Below are positions 27,073-35,703 of a stretch of DNA of 64,000 nt, piece by piece (the first letter of the stretch is position 1; every line of letters starts with the position of its first letter). A program made the translations under genes and the position numbers. The stretch spans positions 1,178,001-1,242,000 of the forward strand of contig NC_010676.1 of the NCBI RefSeq assembly GCF_000020125.1, in the 5' to 3' direction. The notes below the pieces were generated by a model. The model saw only the letters and a program-made list of their open reading frames with translations, was not told where the DNA came from and did no database searches. Origin of the DNA: Paraburkholderia phytofirmans PsJN. Lineage in GTDB: Bacteria > Pseudomonadota > Gammaproteobacteria > Burkholderiales > Burkholderiaceae.

Positions 27073-28317
27073 ATGAGCCGCTATTCGATATTCAGCCTGT
27101 TGCGCAACGGGATGTCGTATCACGAGAACTGGGAGCGACAGTGGAAGAGCCCTGAGCCCAAACGTGAATACGACGTCGTGATCGTCGGCGGCGGCGGGCA
27201 TGGTCTTGCCACCGCGTATTACCTCGCCAAGGAACATGGCGTGCGCAATGTCGCCGTGCTGGAGAAGGGCTGGATCGGCGGCGGCAATACGGCGCGCAAC
27301 ACGACCATCGTGCGCTCGAATTATCTGTGGGACGAGTCCGCTGCGCTCTATGAAAAAGCGATGAAGCTGTGGGAAGGGCTCTCGCAGGATCTGAACTACA
27401 ACGTCATGTTCAGCCAGCGCGGCGTGATGAATCTCGCGCACACGCTGCAGGACGTACGCGACACCGAACGCCGCGTGAATGCGAACCGGCTGAACGGCGT
27501 GGACGCCGAATTCCTCACGCCTGCACAGATCAAGGAAATCGAGCCGACCATCAATCTGAACAGCCGCTATCCGGTGCTCGGCGCTTCGATCCAGCGGCGC
27601 GGCGGCGTAGCGCGTCACGACGCGGTGGCCTGGGGCTTCGCGCGCGGCGCGGATCAGGCCGGCGTCGATATCGTGCAGAACTGCCAGGTAACGGGCATTC
27701 GCCGCAACGGCAGTCAGGTGGTCGGCGTGGACACCACGAAGGGTTTCATCAAGGCGAAGAAAGTCGCGATCGTCGCGGCGGGCAATACTTCGACGCTCGC
27801 CGACATGGCCGGCGTGAGGCTGCCGCTGGAGAGCCATCCGTTGCAGGCGCTGGTGTCGGAACCGATCAAGCCGGTCGTCAACACGGTGGTGATGTCGAAC
27901 GCGGTGCACGCGTATATCAGCCAGTCCGACAAGGGCGATCTGGTGATCGGCGCGGGCGTGGACCAGTACACGGGCTTCGGTCAGCGCGGCAGTTTCCAGA
28001 TTATCGAAGGCACGCTCGAAGCGATCGTCGAAATGTTCCCGGTGTTCTCGCGCGTGCGGATGAACCGCCAGTGGGGCGGCATCGTGGATGTCTCGCCGGA
28101 TGCATGCCCGATCATCAGCAAGACCGACGTGAAGGGGCTGTACTTCAATTGCGGTTGGGGCACGGGCGGCTTCAAGGCCACGCCGGGTTCCGGATGGGCG
28201 TACGCGCACACCATTGCCAAGGATGAGCCGCATGCGTTGAACGCGGCGTTCTCGCTGGACCGGTTCTATACCGGCCACCTGATCGACGAACACGGCGCCG
28301 CCGCTGTTGCCCACTAA
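27073..28317 (+). CDS. soxB: sarcosine oxidase beta subunit
   Basis: A 414-residue flavoprotein, the catalytic subunit of heterotetrameric sarcosine oxidase. The Rossmann motif [18 protein letters not shown] begins near residue 35, [10 protein letters not shown] follows, and [15 protein letters not shown] is at the C-terminal FAD-binding part. The His of [11 protein letters not shown] corresponds to the region of covalent FMN attachment. It oxidises sarcosine to glycine. The downstream genes soxD, soxA and soxG complete the complex. ATG 27073 follows AAGGA. Confidence 0.94.
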   Translation: MSRYSIFSLLRNGMSYHENWERQWKSPEPKREYDVVIVGGGGHGLATAYYLAKEHGVRNVAVLEKGWIGGGNTARNTTIVRSNYLWDESAALYEKAMKLWEGLSQDLNYNVMFSQRGVMNLAHTLQDVRDTERRVNANRLNGVDAEFLTPAQIKEIEPTINLNSRYPVLGASIQRRGGVARHDAVAWGFARGADQAGVDIVQNCQVTGIRRNGSQVVGVDTTKGFIKAKKVAIVAAGNTSTLADMAGVRLPLESHPLQALVSEPIKPVVNTVVMSNAVHAYISQSDKGDLVIGAGVDQYTGFGQRGSFQIIEGTLEAIVEMFPVFSRVRMNRQWGGIVDVSPDACPIISKTDVKGLYFNCGWGTGGFKATPGSGWAYAHTIAKDEPHALNAAFSLDRFYTGHLIDEHGAAAVAH

Positions 28318-28345
28318 CGTCACGCACTGGGACGAGGACAAAGAA

Positions 28346-28684
28346 ATGCTATTGATCGAATGCCCGTGGTGCGGGCCCCGCGCCGAAACCGAATTTTCCT
28401 GCGGCGGCGAAGCGGACATTGCCCGTCCGCTCGACACCGAGAAGCTCACCGACCGCGAGTGGGGCGACTACCTGTTCATGCGCAAGAACCCGCGCGGTGT
28501 GCATCGCGAGCAATGGATGCACACGCAAGGCTGCCGCCGCTGGTTCAAGGCGCAACGCGACACGGTGAGCTATGAGATCCAGGGCTACGAGACGTTCGAG
28601 CGTCCGTTGCTCGCCATGGACAGCGCTGAAGCTAACACGCAAAACAAGGCACAAAACACGGCACAAGAGGGCAAGGCATCATGA
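28346..28684 (+). CDS. soxD: sarcosine oxidase delta subunit
   Basis: A 112-residue zinc-binding subunit. The start MLLIECPWCGPRAETEFSCG, with Cys in CPWC and a later HTQGCRRWF, is diagnostic. The ATG at 28346 fits the family; an ATG 13 codons earlier overlaps soxB and is less likely. The last four bases of the gene overlap the soxA start (ATGA at 28681-28684). The final about 20 residues are Gln/Asn/Ala-rich and variable. Confidence 0.92.
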   Translation: MLLIECPWCGPRAETEFSCGGEADIARPLDTEKLTDREWGDYLFMRKNPRGVHREQWMHTQGCRRWFKAQRDTVSYEIQGYETFERPLLAMDSAEANTQNKAQNTAQEGKAS

Positions 28685-31683
28685 GCCAGAAAGACCGACT
28701 CCCCAACGGCGGCCGCATCAATCGCGCAATGCCGCTGACCTTCACCTTCAACGGCCGCCAGTACCAGGGCTATCAGGGCGACACGCTGGCTTCGGCGCTG
28801 CTCGCGAACGGCGAGCATTTCGTCGCGCGCAGCTGGAAATATCACCGGCCGCGCGGCATCGTGACAGCGGGTGTGGAAGAGCCGAATGCCGTCGTGCAAC
28901 TCGAAACCGGTGCGTACACGGTGCCGAATGCGCGCGCGACCGAAGTCGAGTTGTATCAGGGGCTCGTCGCCACCAGCGTGAACGCGAAGCCGAGCATCGA
29001 GAAAGACCGCATGGCGGTCAACCAGAAGTTCGCCCGCTTCATTCCGGCGGGCTTCTACTACAAGACCTTCATGTGGCCGCGCAAATTCTGGCCGAAGTAT
29101 GAAGAAGTGATCCGCGACGCGGCCGGCCTCGGCAAGGCGCCGGAACATACTGACGCGGACCGTTATGACAAGTGCTTTGCGCATTGCGACGTGCTGGTGG
29201 TGGGCGGTGGCCCGACCGGCCTCGCGGCGGCGCATGCCGCCGCGTTGTCCGGCGCGCGCGTGACGCTGGTCGACGATCAGCCGGAACTCGGCGGCTCGCT
29301 GCTGTCGTGCCGCGCGGAGATCGACGGCAAGCCCGCGCTCCACTGGGTGCAGAAGATCGAGGACGAACTGCGGCAGATGCCCGAAGTGAAGATCCTGTGC
29401 CGCAGCACGGCATTCGGCTATCAGGACCACAATCTCGTGACGTTAACGCAGCGGCTCACCGAACATCTGCCGGTGTCGCAACGCAAGGGCACGCGCGAAC
29501 TGATGTGGAAGATCCGCGCGAAACGCGTGATTCTCGCGACCGGCGCGCACGAGCGTCCCATCGTGTTCGGCAATAACGATCTGCCGGGCGTGATGCTGGC
29601 GTCGGCCGTGTCGACCTATCTGCATCGCTATGCGGTGCTGCCGGGCCGCAACGCGGTGGTGTTCACCAATAACGACGACGGTTATCAATGCGCGCTCGAT
29701 CTGAAAGCAGCCGGCGCTCAGGTGACGGTGGTCGATCCGCGCGCGAGCGAATCGAAAGGCACGCTGCCCGCTCTGGCACGCCGCTACGGCGTCAAGGTGT
29801 TGAACGGTGTCGTGATCACGGCGGCGCACGGCAAACTGCGCGTGGCGTCCGTGGATCTCGCGCCGTATTCGAACGGACAGGTCGGTGCGAAGCAGAGCGA
29901 GCTTGCCTGCGATCTGCTCGCGATGTCCGGCGGTTGGAGCCCGGTGTTGCATCTGTTCGCGCAATCGGGCGGCAAGGCGCACTGGCATGACGAGAAGGCG
30001 TGCTTCGTGCCGGGCAAGGCGATGCAGCCGGAAACCAGCGTCGGCGCATGCGCGGGCGACTTCAAGCTCGGCCAGGGCATCCGTTTCGCGATGGACGCGG
30101 GCGCCGAAGCCGCGCGCGCGGCCGGTCATATCGTGGCTCGGCCCAATCCGGTTCAGGTCGCCGAGATCACGGAAGCGAAGATGCTGCCGCTGTGGCTGGT
30201 CGGCGGCCGCGAGATGGCTACGCGCGGGCCGAAGCAGTTCATCGATTTCCAGAACGACGTGTCGGCCGCGGATATTTTCCTCGCGGCACGCGAGGGCTTC
30301 GAATCGGTCGAGCACGTAAAGCGCTATACGGCAATGGGTTTCGGCACCGACCAGGGCAAGCTCGGCAACATCAATGGCATGGCGATTCTCGCGCAGGCGC
30401 TCGGCAAGACGATTCCGGAGACCGGCACCACGACCTTCCGTCCGAACTACACGCCCGTCACCTTCGGCACGTTCGCCGGCCGCGAGCTGGGCGAGTTTCT
30501 CGATCCGGTGCGCAAGACGGCGGTACACGAGTGGCATGTGGAAAACGGCGCGGCTTTCGAGGACGTCGGCAACTGGAAGCGTCCGTGGTACTACCCGAAA
30601 GCGGGCGAAGACTTGCACGCGGCGGTGGCGCGCGAATCGCTCGCGGTGCGCACGAGCGTCGGCATTCTCGATGCTTCCACGCTCGGCAAGATCGACATTC
30701 AGGGCCCCGATTCGGCGAAGCTCCTGAACTGGGTCTACACGAATCCGTGGAGCAAGCTGGAAGTCGGCAAGTGCCGCTACGGTCTCATGCTCGACGAAAA
30801 CGGCATGATCTTCGACGACGGCGTGACCGTGCGCCTCGCCGATCAGCACTACATGATGACGACCACCACCGGCGGCGCGGCGCGCGTGCTGACGTGGCTC
30901 GAACGCTGGCTGCAAACCGAATGGCCAGATATGCGCGTGCGGCTCGCGTCGGTGACGGATCATTGGGCGACTTTTGCCGTGGTCGGTCCGAACAGCCGCA
31001 AGGTGCTGCAGAAGGTCTGCCAGGACATCGACTTCGCGAACGCGGCGTTCCCGTTCATGAGCTATCGCGAAGGCACGGTGGCGGGCGCGGCCTCACGGGT
31101 GATGCGCATCAGCTTCTCGGGCGAACTGGCTTATGAAGTGAACGTGCCGGCGAACGTTGGACGCGCGGTGTGGGAAGCGCTGATGGCCGCGGGTGCCGAG
31201 TTCGACATCACGCCGTACGGCACCGAAACCATGCACGTGCTGCGCGCGGAGAAGGGCTACATCATCGTCGGCCAGGATACGGACGGCTCGATGACGCCGT
31301 ACGACCTCGGCATGGGCGGGCTCGTCGCGAAGTCGAAGGACTTTCTCGGCAAGCGTTCGCTGACGCGCTCGGACACCGCGAAGGCCGGGCGTAAGCAACT
31401 GGTCGGCCTGCTCTCGGACGATCCGTCGTTCGTGATACCGGAAGGCTCGCAGATCGTCGCGGGTCCGTTCCAGGGCGAGACGGCGGCGATGCTCGGCCAC
31501 GTCACGTCGAGCTACTACAGCCCGATCCTGAAGCGTTCGATCGCGATGGCGGTCGTCAAGGGCGGCCTCGACAAGATCGGCGAAACGGTCACGATTCCGC
31601 TTTCGAGCGGCAAACAGATTGCAGCGAAGGTCACCAGTTCGGTGTTCTACGACAGCGAAGGAGCACGTCAACATGTGGAATGA
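28681..31683 (+). CDS. soxA: sarcosine oxidase alpha subunit
   Basis: A 1000-residue subunit, the usual size. It has an N-terminal ferredoxin-like Fer2_3 domain (YQGYQGDTLASALLANG), an NAD-binding Rossmann domain (VLVVGGGPTGLAAAHAAALS, about residues 170-190), a second FAD/NAD segment, and a C-terminal GcvT-like folate-binding half (from about residue 600, with RISFSGELAYEVNVP and GLVAKSKDFLGKRSL). It accepts tetrahydrofolate so that the methyl group leaves as 5,10-methylene-THF, linking to glyA and purU nearby. It overlaps soxD by 4 and soxG by 11 bases. Confidence 0.94.
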   Translation: MSQKDRLPNGGRINRAMPLTFTFNGRQYQGYQGDTLASALLANGEHFVARSWKYHRPRGIVTAGVEEPNAVVQLETGAYTVPNARATEVELYQGLVATSVNAKPSIEKDRMAVNQKFARFIPAGFYYKTFMWPRKFWPKYEEVIRDAAGLGKAPEHTDADRYDKCFAHCDVLVVGGGPTGLAAAHAAALSGARVTLVDDQPELGGSLLSCRAEIDGKPALHWVQKIEDELRQMPEVKILCRSTAFGYQDHNLVTLTQRLTEHLPVSQRKGTRELMWKIRAKRVILATGAHERPIVFGNNDLPGVMLASAVSTYLHRYAVLPGRNAVVFTNNDDGYQCALDLKAAGAQVTVVDPRASESKGTLPALARRYGVKVLNGVVITAAHGKLRVASVDLAPYSNGQVGAKQSELACDLLAMSGGWSPVLHLFAQSGGKAHWHDEKACFVPGKAMQPETSVGACAGDFKLGQGIRFAMDAGAEAARAAGHIVARPNPVQVAEITEAKMLPLWLVGGREMATRGPKQFIDFQNDVSAADIFLAAREGFESVEHVKRYTAMGFGTDQGKLGNINGMAILAQALGKTIPETGTTTFRPNYTPVTFGTFAGRELGEFLDPVRKTAVHEWHVENGAAFEDVGNWKRPWYYPKAGEDLHAAVARESLAVRTSVGILDASTLGKIDIQGPDSAKLLNWVYTNPWSKLEVGKCRYGLMLDENGMIFDDGVTVRLADQHYMMTTTTGGAARVLTWLERWLQTEWPDMRVRLASVTDHWATFAVVGPNSRKVLQKVCQDIDFANAAFPFMSYREGTVAGAASRVMRISFSGELAYEVNVPANVGRAVWEALMAAGAEFDITPYGTETMHVLRAEKGYIIVGQDTDGSMTPYDLGMGGLVAKSKDFLGKRSLTRSDTAKAGRKQLVGLLSDDPSFVIPEGSQIVAGPFQGETAAMLGHVTSSYYSPILKRSIAMAVVKGGLDKIGETVTIPLSSGKQIAAKVTSSVFYDSEGARQHVE

Positions 31684-32329
31684 AACGAGAGGGACGGCGT
31701 CGGTCGTGGATCGTGCTGTCGGCAAACAGACCGGCGTGTGGCAGGAGTCGCCGCTGGTAGGCACGGACGCGCTGCTGAAGAAGCATCAGGCAACGGCCAA
31801 CGCCGCGTTCAGATTGAACGAGCGGCCGTTTCTGGAACTCGTGAACGTGCGCGGCGATACGCGTGACGCCGCGTTCGTGCGCGCCTTTGAAAGGGTGCTC
31901 GGCTGCCGTCCGCCTGAGAAGGCGAACACCGTGGCGCGCGGCAACGGCTACGACGTGATGTGGCTCGGCCCGGACGAGTGGCTGGTGCGCTCGGCCACGG
32001 CGCACGACGCGACGCGCACCGCGCCGTTGCAGGCGAAACTCGGCGCGGCGTTTGCGGGCGTGTTTGCTTCGGCGGTGGATATCGGCAGCGGCTATACGGT
32101 GCTCGAAATCAGCGGCACGCGCACGCGTGAAGTGCTGTCGCGCGGTTGCCCGCTCGATCTGCATCCCAAACTGTTCGGCGAAGGGCAGTGCGCGCAGAGC
32201 CATTATTTCAAGGCATCGATGACGCTGCTGCCCACCGGCGCGAGCAGTTTCGATATCGTCGTGCGCCGCAGCTTCGCGGACTACTTCGTGAAGATGATGC
32301 TCGACGCGGCCGAGCCGCTGATGTCGTAA
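31673..32329 (+). CDS. soxG: sarcosine oxidase gamma subunit
   Basis: A 218-residue subunit of the SoxG family, related to GcvT. Recognisable segments are NERPFLELVNVRGD, WLGPDEWLVRS, DIGSGYTVLEISG and REVLSRGCPLDLHP. The start ATG at 31673 overlaps the end of soxA by 11 bases, indicating coupling. A 7-bp hairpin (GAGCGGT/ACCGCTC, 32338-32360) follows the stop but lacks a T tract. Confidence 0.92.
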   Translation: MWNETRGTASVVDRAVGKQTGVWQESPLVGTDALLKKHQATANAAFRLNERPFLELVNVRGDTRDAAFVRAFERVLGCRPPEKANTVARGNGYDVMWLGPDEWLVRSATAHDATRTAPLQAKLGAAFAGVFASAVDIGSGYTVLEISGTRTREVLSRGCPLDLHPKLFGEGQCAQSHYFKASMTLLPTGASSFDIVVRRSFADYFVKMMLDAAEPLMS

Positions 32330-32386
32330 AGCGCGGCGAGCGGTCGCGTTCGAACCGCTCGAGCGTTTCATCCCTCGATATTCGCC

Positions 32387-32650
32387 ATGACGTCGACACG
32401 TCTAGCCACCGCGCGCCTCACCGAGCGCGCGTGCCACGAAGGCGATGCCCATGCCGCGCTCGCGCTGCTCGATCAGAGCATCGTGCTGCGGCATCGGCGC
32501 ATTGCGCTGATCCGTTATCTCCTCGCGCAGCAACTCGGCGCGCCGTTGCAGGCGCGTCATCACGAATATGTCGAACGGATCGCCGCACGCTTGAGCGCGG
32601 AGGCGCTCGCGCGCATTGCAGGCGCCGCGCGGGCGCGTCTGCGGGCCTGA
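32387..32650 (+). CDS. small protein after soxG, unknown function
   Basis: An 87-residue, Ala/Arg/Leu-rich frame beginning at an ATG 57 bases after soxG. It is predicted to be mostly helical, with no signal or motif that I recognise. Codon third positions are GC-rich like real genes here. However, no clear Shine-Dalgarno precedes it, and an overlapping frame at 32146-32757 is also open. It is listed as a possible last gene of the sox operon with modest confidence. Confidence 0.4.
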   Translation: MTSTRLATARLTERACHEGDAHAALALLDQSIVLRHRRIALIRYLLAQQLGAPLQARHHEYVERIAARLSAEALARIAGAARARLRA

Positions 32651-32792
32651 GTCTCGCGATTCGCGCGCATGGAACGGCGCACCCGTTCCATCCCGATGAC
32701 GTATTTCTTCTATGTCGCCGATTTATGTCGGCTTCTACTGAAAACACTCAGGAGTAACCACGCGGCACGCGCCGCATCCACCAGGGGATGAC

Positions 32793-34211
32793 ATGTCCAC
32801 CGCCTATCCGCCGCGCGCGAGCGCAGCCGCCCGACTCGAACGGCTGCCATTCTCCGGTTATCACCGGACCATTTTCATCATCATTGCCATCGCGTTCTTT
32901 TTCGATTCCGTCGATCTGGGCACGATGACTTTCGTGCTCGGTTCGATCAAGACGGAATTCGGCTTATCGACCGCGACGGCGGGGTTGGTGGCCAGCGCGA
33001 GTTTCTTCGGCATGGTGATCGGCGCGGCAATTGCCGGCTTGCTGGCGGATCGCTTCGGCCGCCGGCCTGTCTTTCAGTGGAGCATGGTGTTGTGGGGGCT
33101 CGCGTCGTATCTGTGCTCGACGGCGCAGAGCGTGGAAGCGTTGATCTTTTATCGCGTGCTGCTCGGCTTCGGCATGGGCATGGAATTTCCGATTGCGCAG
33201 ACGTTGTTGTCGGAGTTCGTGCCGGCTGCGTCGCGCGGCCGTCTGATCGCGCTGATGGACGGCTTCTGGCCGCTCGGCTTCATTACTGCGGGCGTGGTGT
33301 CGTACTTCGTCTTGCCGACCTTCGGCTGGCGCACCGAGTTTGCGCTGCTCGCGATTCCCGCTGTATTCGTGTTGATCGTGCGCCGCGTCGTGCCGGAATC
33401 GCCGCGTTGGCTGGAACATCGCGGACGTCTCAGTGAAGCGGACAAGATTCTCGCCGAGGTCGAAGTGAAGGTGATGAAAGCGGCCGGGCTGAGCCAGTTG
33501 CGCGCACCTGTCGTGCTCGCGGAACCGCCGGCCGCCAAGAGCACGGGAGCGTTCCGCGAGATCTGGAGCATGGCTTACCGGCGGCGCACGATCATGGTGT
33601 GGACGCTGTGGTTCTTCGCGCTGCTCGGTTTCTATGGGCTGACGTCCTGGCTCGGCGCGTTGATGCAGCAAGCAGGCTTTGCGGTGACGAAGTCGGTGCT
33701 GTACACGGTGCTGATTTCTCTCGGTGGGATTCCGGGGTTTATTTGCGCGGCGTGGCTGGTCGAACGTTGGGGCCGTAAACCGACTTGCATCGCGTCGCTC
33801 GCGGGCAGTGCGGTGATGGCTTACGTATATGGACAAACCGCGCTGCATGCTCAGACGCCGACCTTGTTGATCTGTGCCGGGCTGGCCATGCAGTTCTTCC
33901 TGTTCGCGATGTGGGCGGTGCTGTACACCTACACGCCGGAGCTATACGGGACCGGCGCGCGCGCGACGGGTTCGGGCTTCGCGTCGGCGATTGGCCGCGT
34001 GGGTTCGCTGATCGGACCTTACGTGGTGGGCGTGGTGTTGCCGATGTTCGGCCAGGGCGGCGTGTTCTCGCTCGGCGCGATGTGTTTTGTGATCGCAGCG
34101 GCGGCGGTGTGGATCTTGGGCATCGAGACGCGCGGGTTGGCGCTCGAGACGCTGGTGTCGGAGGCGGTTGAGACGGATGCGCGAGGGGTGTTGAGTCCGG
34201 CGCGGGAGTGA
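32793..34211 (+). CDS. MFS transporter (sugar-porter/AAHS-like)
   Basis: A 472-residue inner-membrane carrier with about 12 helices. FFFDSVDLGTMTFVLG, LADRFGRRPVFQWSM (MFS motif A), FGMGMEFPIAQTLLSEFVP and VPESPRWLEHRGRL between the halves resemble the aromatic-acid/sugar-porter branches. It starts 142 bp beyond the small protein after soxG, and 463 bp beyond soxG itself, so it may belong to the sox unit or be independent. The substrate is not determined; an organic acid or amino-acid derivative is as likely as a betaine derivative. Confidence 0.83.
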   Translation: MSTAYPPRASAAARLERLPFSGYHRTIFIIIAIAFFFDSVDLGTMTFVLGSIKTEFGLSTATAGLVASASFFGMVIGAAIAGLLADRFGRRPVFQWSMVLWGLASYLCSTAQSVEALIFYRVLLGFGMGMEFPIAQTLLSEFVPAASRGRLIALMDGFWPLGFITAGVVSYFVLPTFGWRTEFALLAIPAVFVLIVRRVVPESPRWLEHRGRLSEADKILAEVEVKVMKAAGLSQLRAPVVLAEPPAAKSTGAFREIWSMAYRRRTIMVWTLWFFALLGFYGLTSWLGALMQQAGFAVTKSVLYTVLISLGGIPGFICAAWLVERWGRKPTCIASLAGSAVMAYVYGQTALHAQTPTLLICAGLAMQFFLFAMWAVLYTYTPELYGTGARATGSGFASAIGRVGSLIGPYVVGVVLPMFGQGGVFSLGAMCFVIAAAAVWILGIETRGLALETLVSEAVETDARGVLSPARE

Positions 34212-34214
34212 AGA

Positions 34215-34658
34215 TTATTGCTTGCGGATAGCGCGCACCATGACACCGTTCCAACCGAATGCGACACGGTTGTCGGCCATGCGGAAAACAGTTGTACAGT
34301 TCGCGCTGTCCAGCAAGGCGGTGCGCGCAGGCAGGCCGACATCTGGCGGGTAGACGTCGTAAAGTTCTTTCAACTTCGCGGCGCTGTCCACCTCACTGAC
34401 CACGAAGCCGTTATGCGGCGTGCAGTGCTGGTTATTGAATTCGATACGCGTCGGCGAGATCGTCAGAACCTTCCCGAGGATTCGCCTCGCCTCAGGGATA
34501 CCCGCCGAGACAGGGGAATAGGACACGACATCAGTCACCACCCATTTGCCCACGAATCCCACCGCAGACGGTGTTGTGTCCGACGCGCCCTGTTGCGCGC
34601 CAGCGAGTCCGGTCGTGAGAATCAGCGTAACGGCTGCGCCCAGCTGACGGGCTTTCAT
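34215..34658 (-). CDS. secreted small protein, possible immunity partner of the lysozyme
   Basis: A 147-residue protein with a Sec signal peptide (about residues 1-21, LILTTGLAGA-QQ) and two cysteines (HCTPHNG, SANCTTV) that could form a disulfide in the periplasm. I do not recognise the family. Its ATG overlaps the stop of the upstream lysozyme gene by 4 bases. A periplasmic protein coupled to a peptidoglycan hydrolase is the usual arrangement for an effector/immunity or lysozyme-inhibitor pair, but this is inference. It converges with the MFS gene with only 3 bases between stops. Confidence 0.7.
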   Translation of the reverse strand: MKARQLGAAVTLILTTGLAGAQQGASDTTPSAVGFVGKWVVTDVVSYSPVSAGIPEARRILGKVLTISPTRIEFNNQHCTPHNGFVVSEVDSAAKLKELYDVYPPDVGLPARTALLDSANCTTVFRMADNRVAFGWNGVMVRAIRKQ

Positions 34659-35164
34659 TGCGCAGGCTGCCGAAATGGAGCGGACTCGCGCATGCGCCGA
34701 TTCACAAGTCCCTGACTGCGCTGCGCAGGCCCCAATGCGCTACCATCCGGCCTGCGTGGGGTAATCATTATGTTACTCATCATTTGTGAAACCACGCCCC
34801 TCATATTGCCGTCATTTGCAGGTGAAAGCGTCTGCCTAGTATTGACGTTGCTCGAGTTGTACGCGAACGATACGGCGGCGTCAAATTGCGCCTGCGTCAA
34901 CTGACGCTCCGTGACAATAGCCTTAACGCGGCGCTCCGCATCTCGTACTCGAGATTGAAGGACGGCGTTAACCTGCTCCGGAAGAACAGTTCGCGTCAAT
35001 TCCTCCTGCGTGCAGGGCCCCAGGTGAGCTAGCGTACCGATGCCCCACGTGCAATTGCCGTTTGCCGGGGCATCATTGTAGTACCGCATCACAACGCCCT
35101 CGTTGAATCGTAAGGCTGCATATCCGGCTGCACTCATCCGCATGCTGTCATTAGCACCGGGCAT
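34655..35164 (-). CDS. phage-type lysozyme (glycoside hydrolase 24 / T4 type)
   Basis: A 169-residue muramidase-like protein. The catalytic pattern of T4 lysozyme is visible: Glu22 (RFNEG), Asp31 (YYNDAP) and Thr39 within NGNCTWGIGTLAHLG, followed by EELTRTVLP and LTQAQFDAAVSFAYN. It has no signal peptide or SAR helix, so on its own it could not reach peptidoglycan. It is not beside holin or other phage genes. The start ATG at 35164 (MPGANDSMRM) follows GGAGG; an upstream ATG adds 19 residues. It overlaps the secreted small protein gene downstream. Confidence 0.85.
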   Translation of the reverse strand: MPGANDSMRMSAAGYAALRFNEGVVMRYYNDAPANGNCTWGIGTLAHLGPCTQEELTRTVLPEQVNAVLQSRVRDAERRVKAIVTERQLTQAQFDAAVSFAYNSSNVNTRQTLSPANDGNMRGVVSQMMSNIMITPRRPDGSALGPAQRSQGLVNRRMRESAPFRQPAQ

Positions 35165-35219
35165 TTTCCACCTCCTCAAAAACGGGGGAGAGTATAAAAG
35201 GCGATGCGCGTGCGATAAC

Positions 35220-35239
35220 ACCTATCAAAACGGATAGGT
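35220..35239. terminator. hairpin between the cupin and lysozyme genes
   Basis: ACCTATC (35220-35226) and GATAGGT (35233-35239) form a 7-bp stem with a 6-base loop, between the end of the cupin gene and the lysozyme start on the minus strand. It may end cupin transcription or sit in the lysozyme leader. No T tract follows on the minus strand. Confidence 0.35.
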
Positions 35240-35284
35240 AACCTGATACGGGAACGGTAGCCACGCCGATCCTCATTTGCTAAT

Positions 35285-35686
35285 TCAATTCTGAACACGC
35301 ATATTAAAGGGCTTCCCAGGCACCCGAGCCCATGTCGCCAGCACTTTCGCGCCCGCCGGTCCCGCGCTCGTTACGTGAACAACATTTGCCGGCATACGGT
35401 AACTCTCGCCGGCGTGAACGACTTGCGCCGGTCTGCCCTCGATCTGCACCGTGACTTCACCTTCGAGTACATAGGCGAGTTCCGGCCCGGTCGCTTTGTG
35501 CTTCGGCTTGGCGGCATTAGGCGGAAATTCGGCGATGCCCATGCCCATTTCGCGATCGGTTCCCGGAACGGGGACGCGTTGCAGCACCACGGTCTCTTTG
35601 GCGTCGGGCGGCTTTTCGCCGGCATTGGCAGAAGGCAGATTGATGAGGACCGCAGCGATCAGCGGCACGCAACGCAAGCTGTTCAT
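35285..35686 (-). CDS. exported single-domain cupin protein
   Basis: A 133-residue protein with a Sec signal peptide (about residues 1-22, LPSANAG) and one cupin domain (KATGPELAYVLEGEVTVQIE, GESYRMPANVVHVTSAG). Two His of the usual cupin metal site are reduced (a His-Lys pair before ATGPE and a His after NVV), so metal binding is uncertain. The start ATG at 35686 gives a proper signal peptide; an ATG 7 codons earlier is also possible. It lies 17 bp after the beta-lactamase gene and is probably co-transcribed. Confidence 0.78.
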   Translation of the reverse strand: MNSLRCVPLIAAVLINLPSANAGEKPPDAKETVVLQRVPVPGTDREMGMGIAEFPPNAAKPKHKATGPELAYVLEGEVTVQIEGRPAQVVHAGESYRMPANVVHVTSAGPAGAKVLATWARVPGKPFNMRVQN

Positions 35687-35703
35687 GATCGAGTCGCCCC
35701 TGT

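Noticed and set aside
34655..35164. Prophage remnant
   Set aside because: Only the lysozyme is phage-like; no holin, spanin, integrase, capsid or attachment repeats are nearby.
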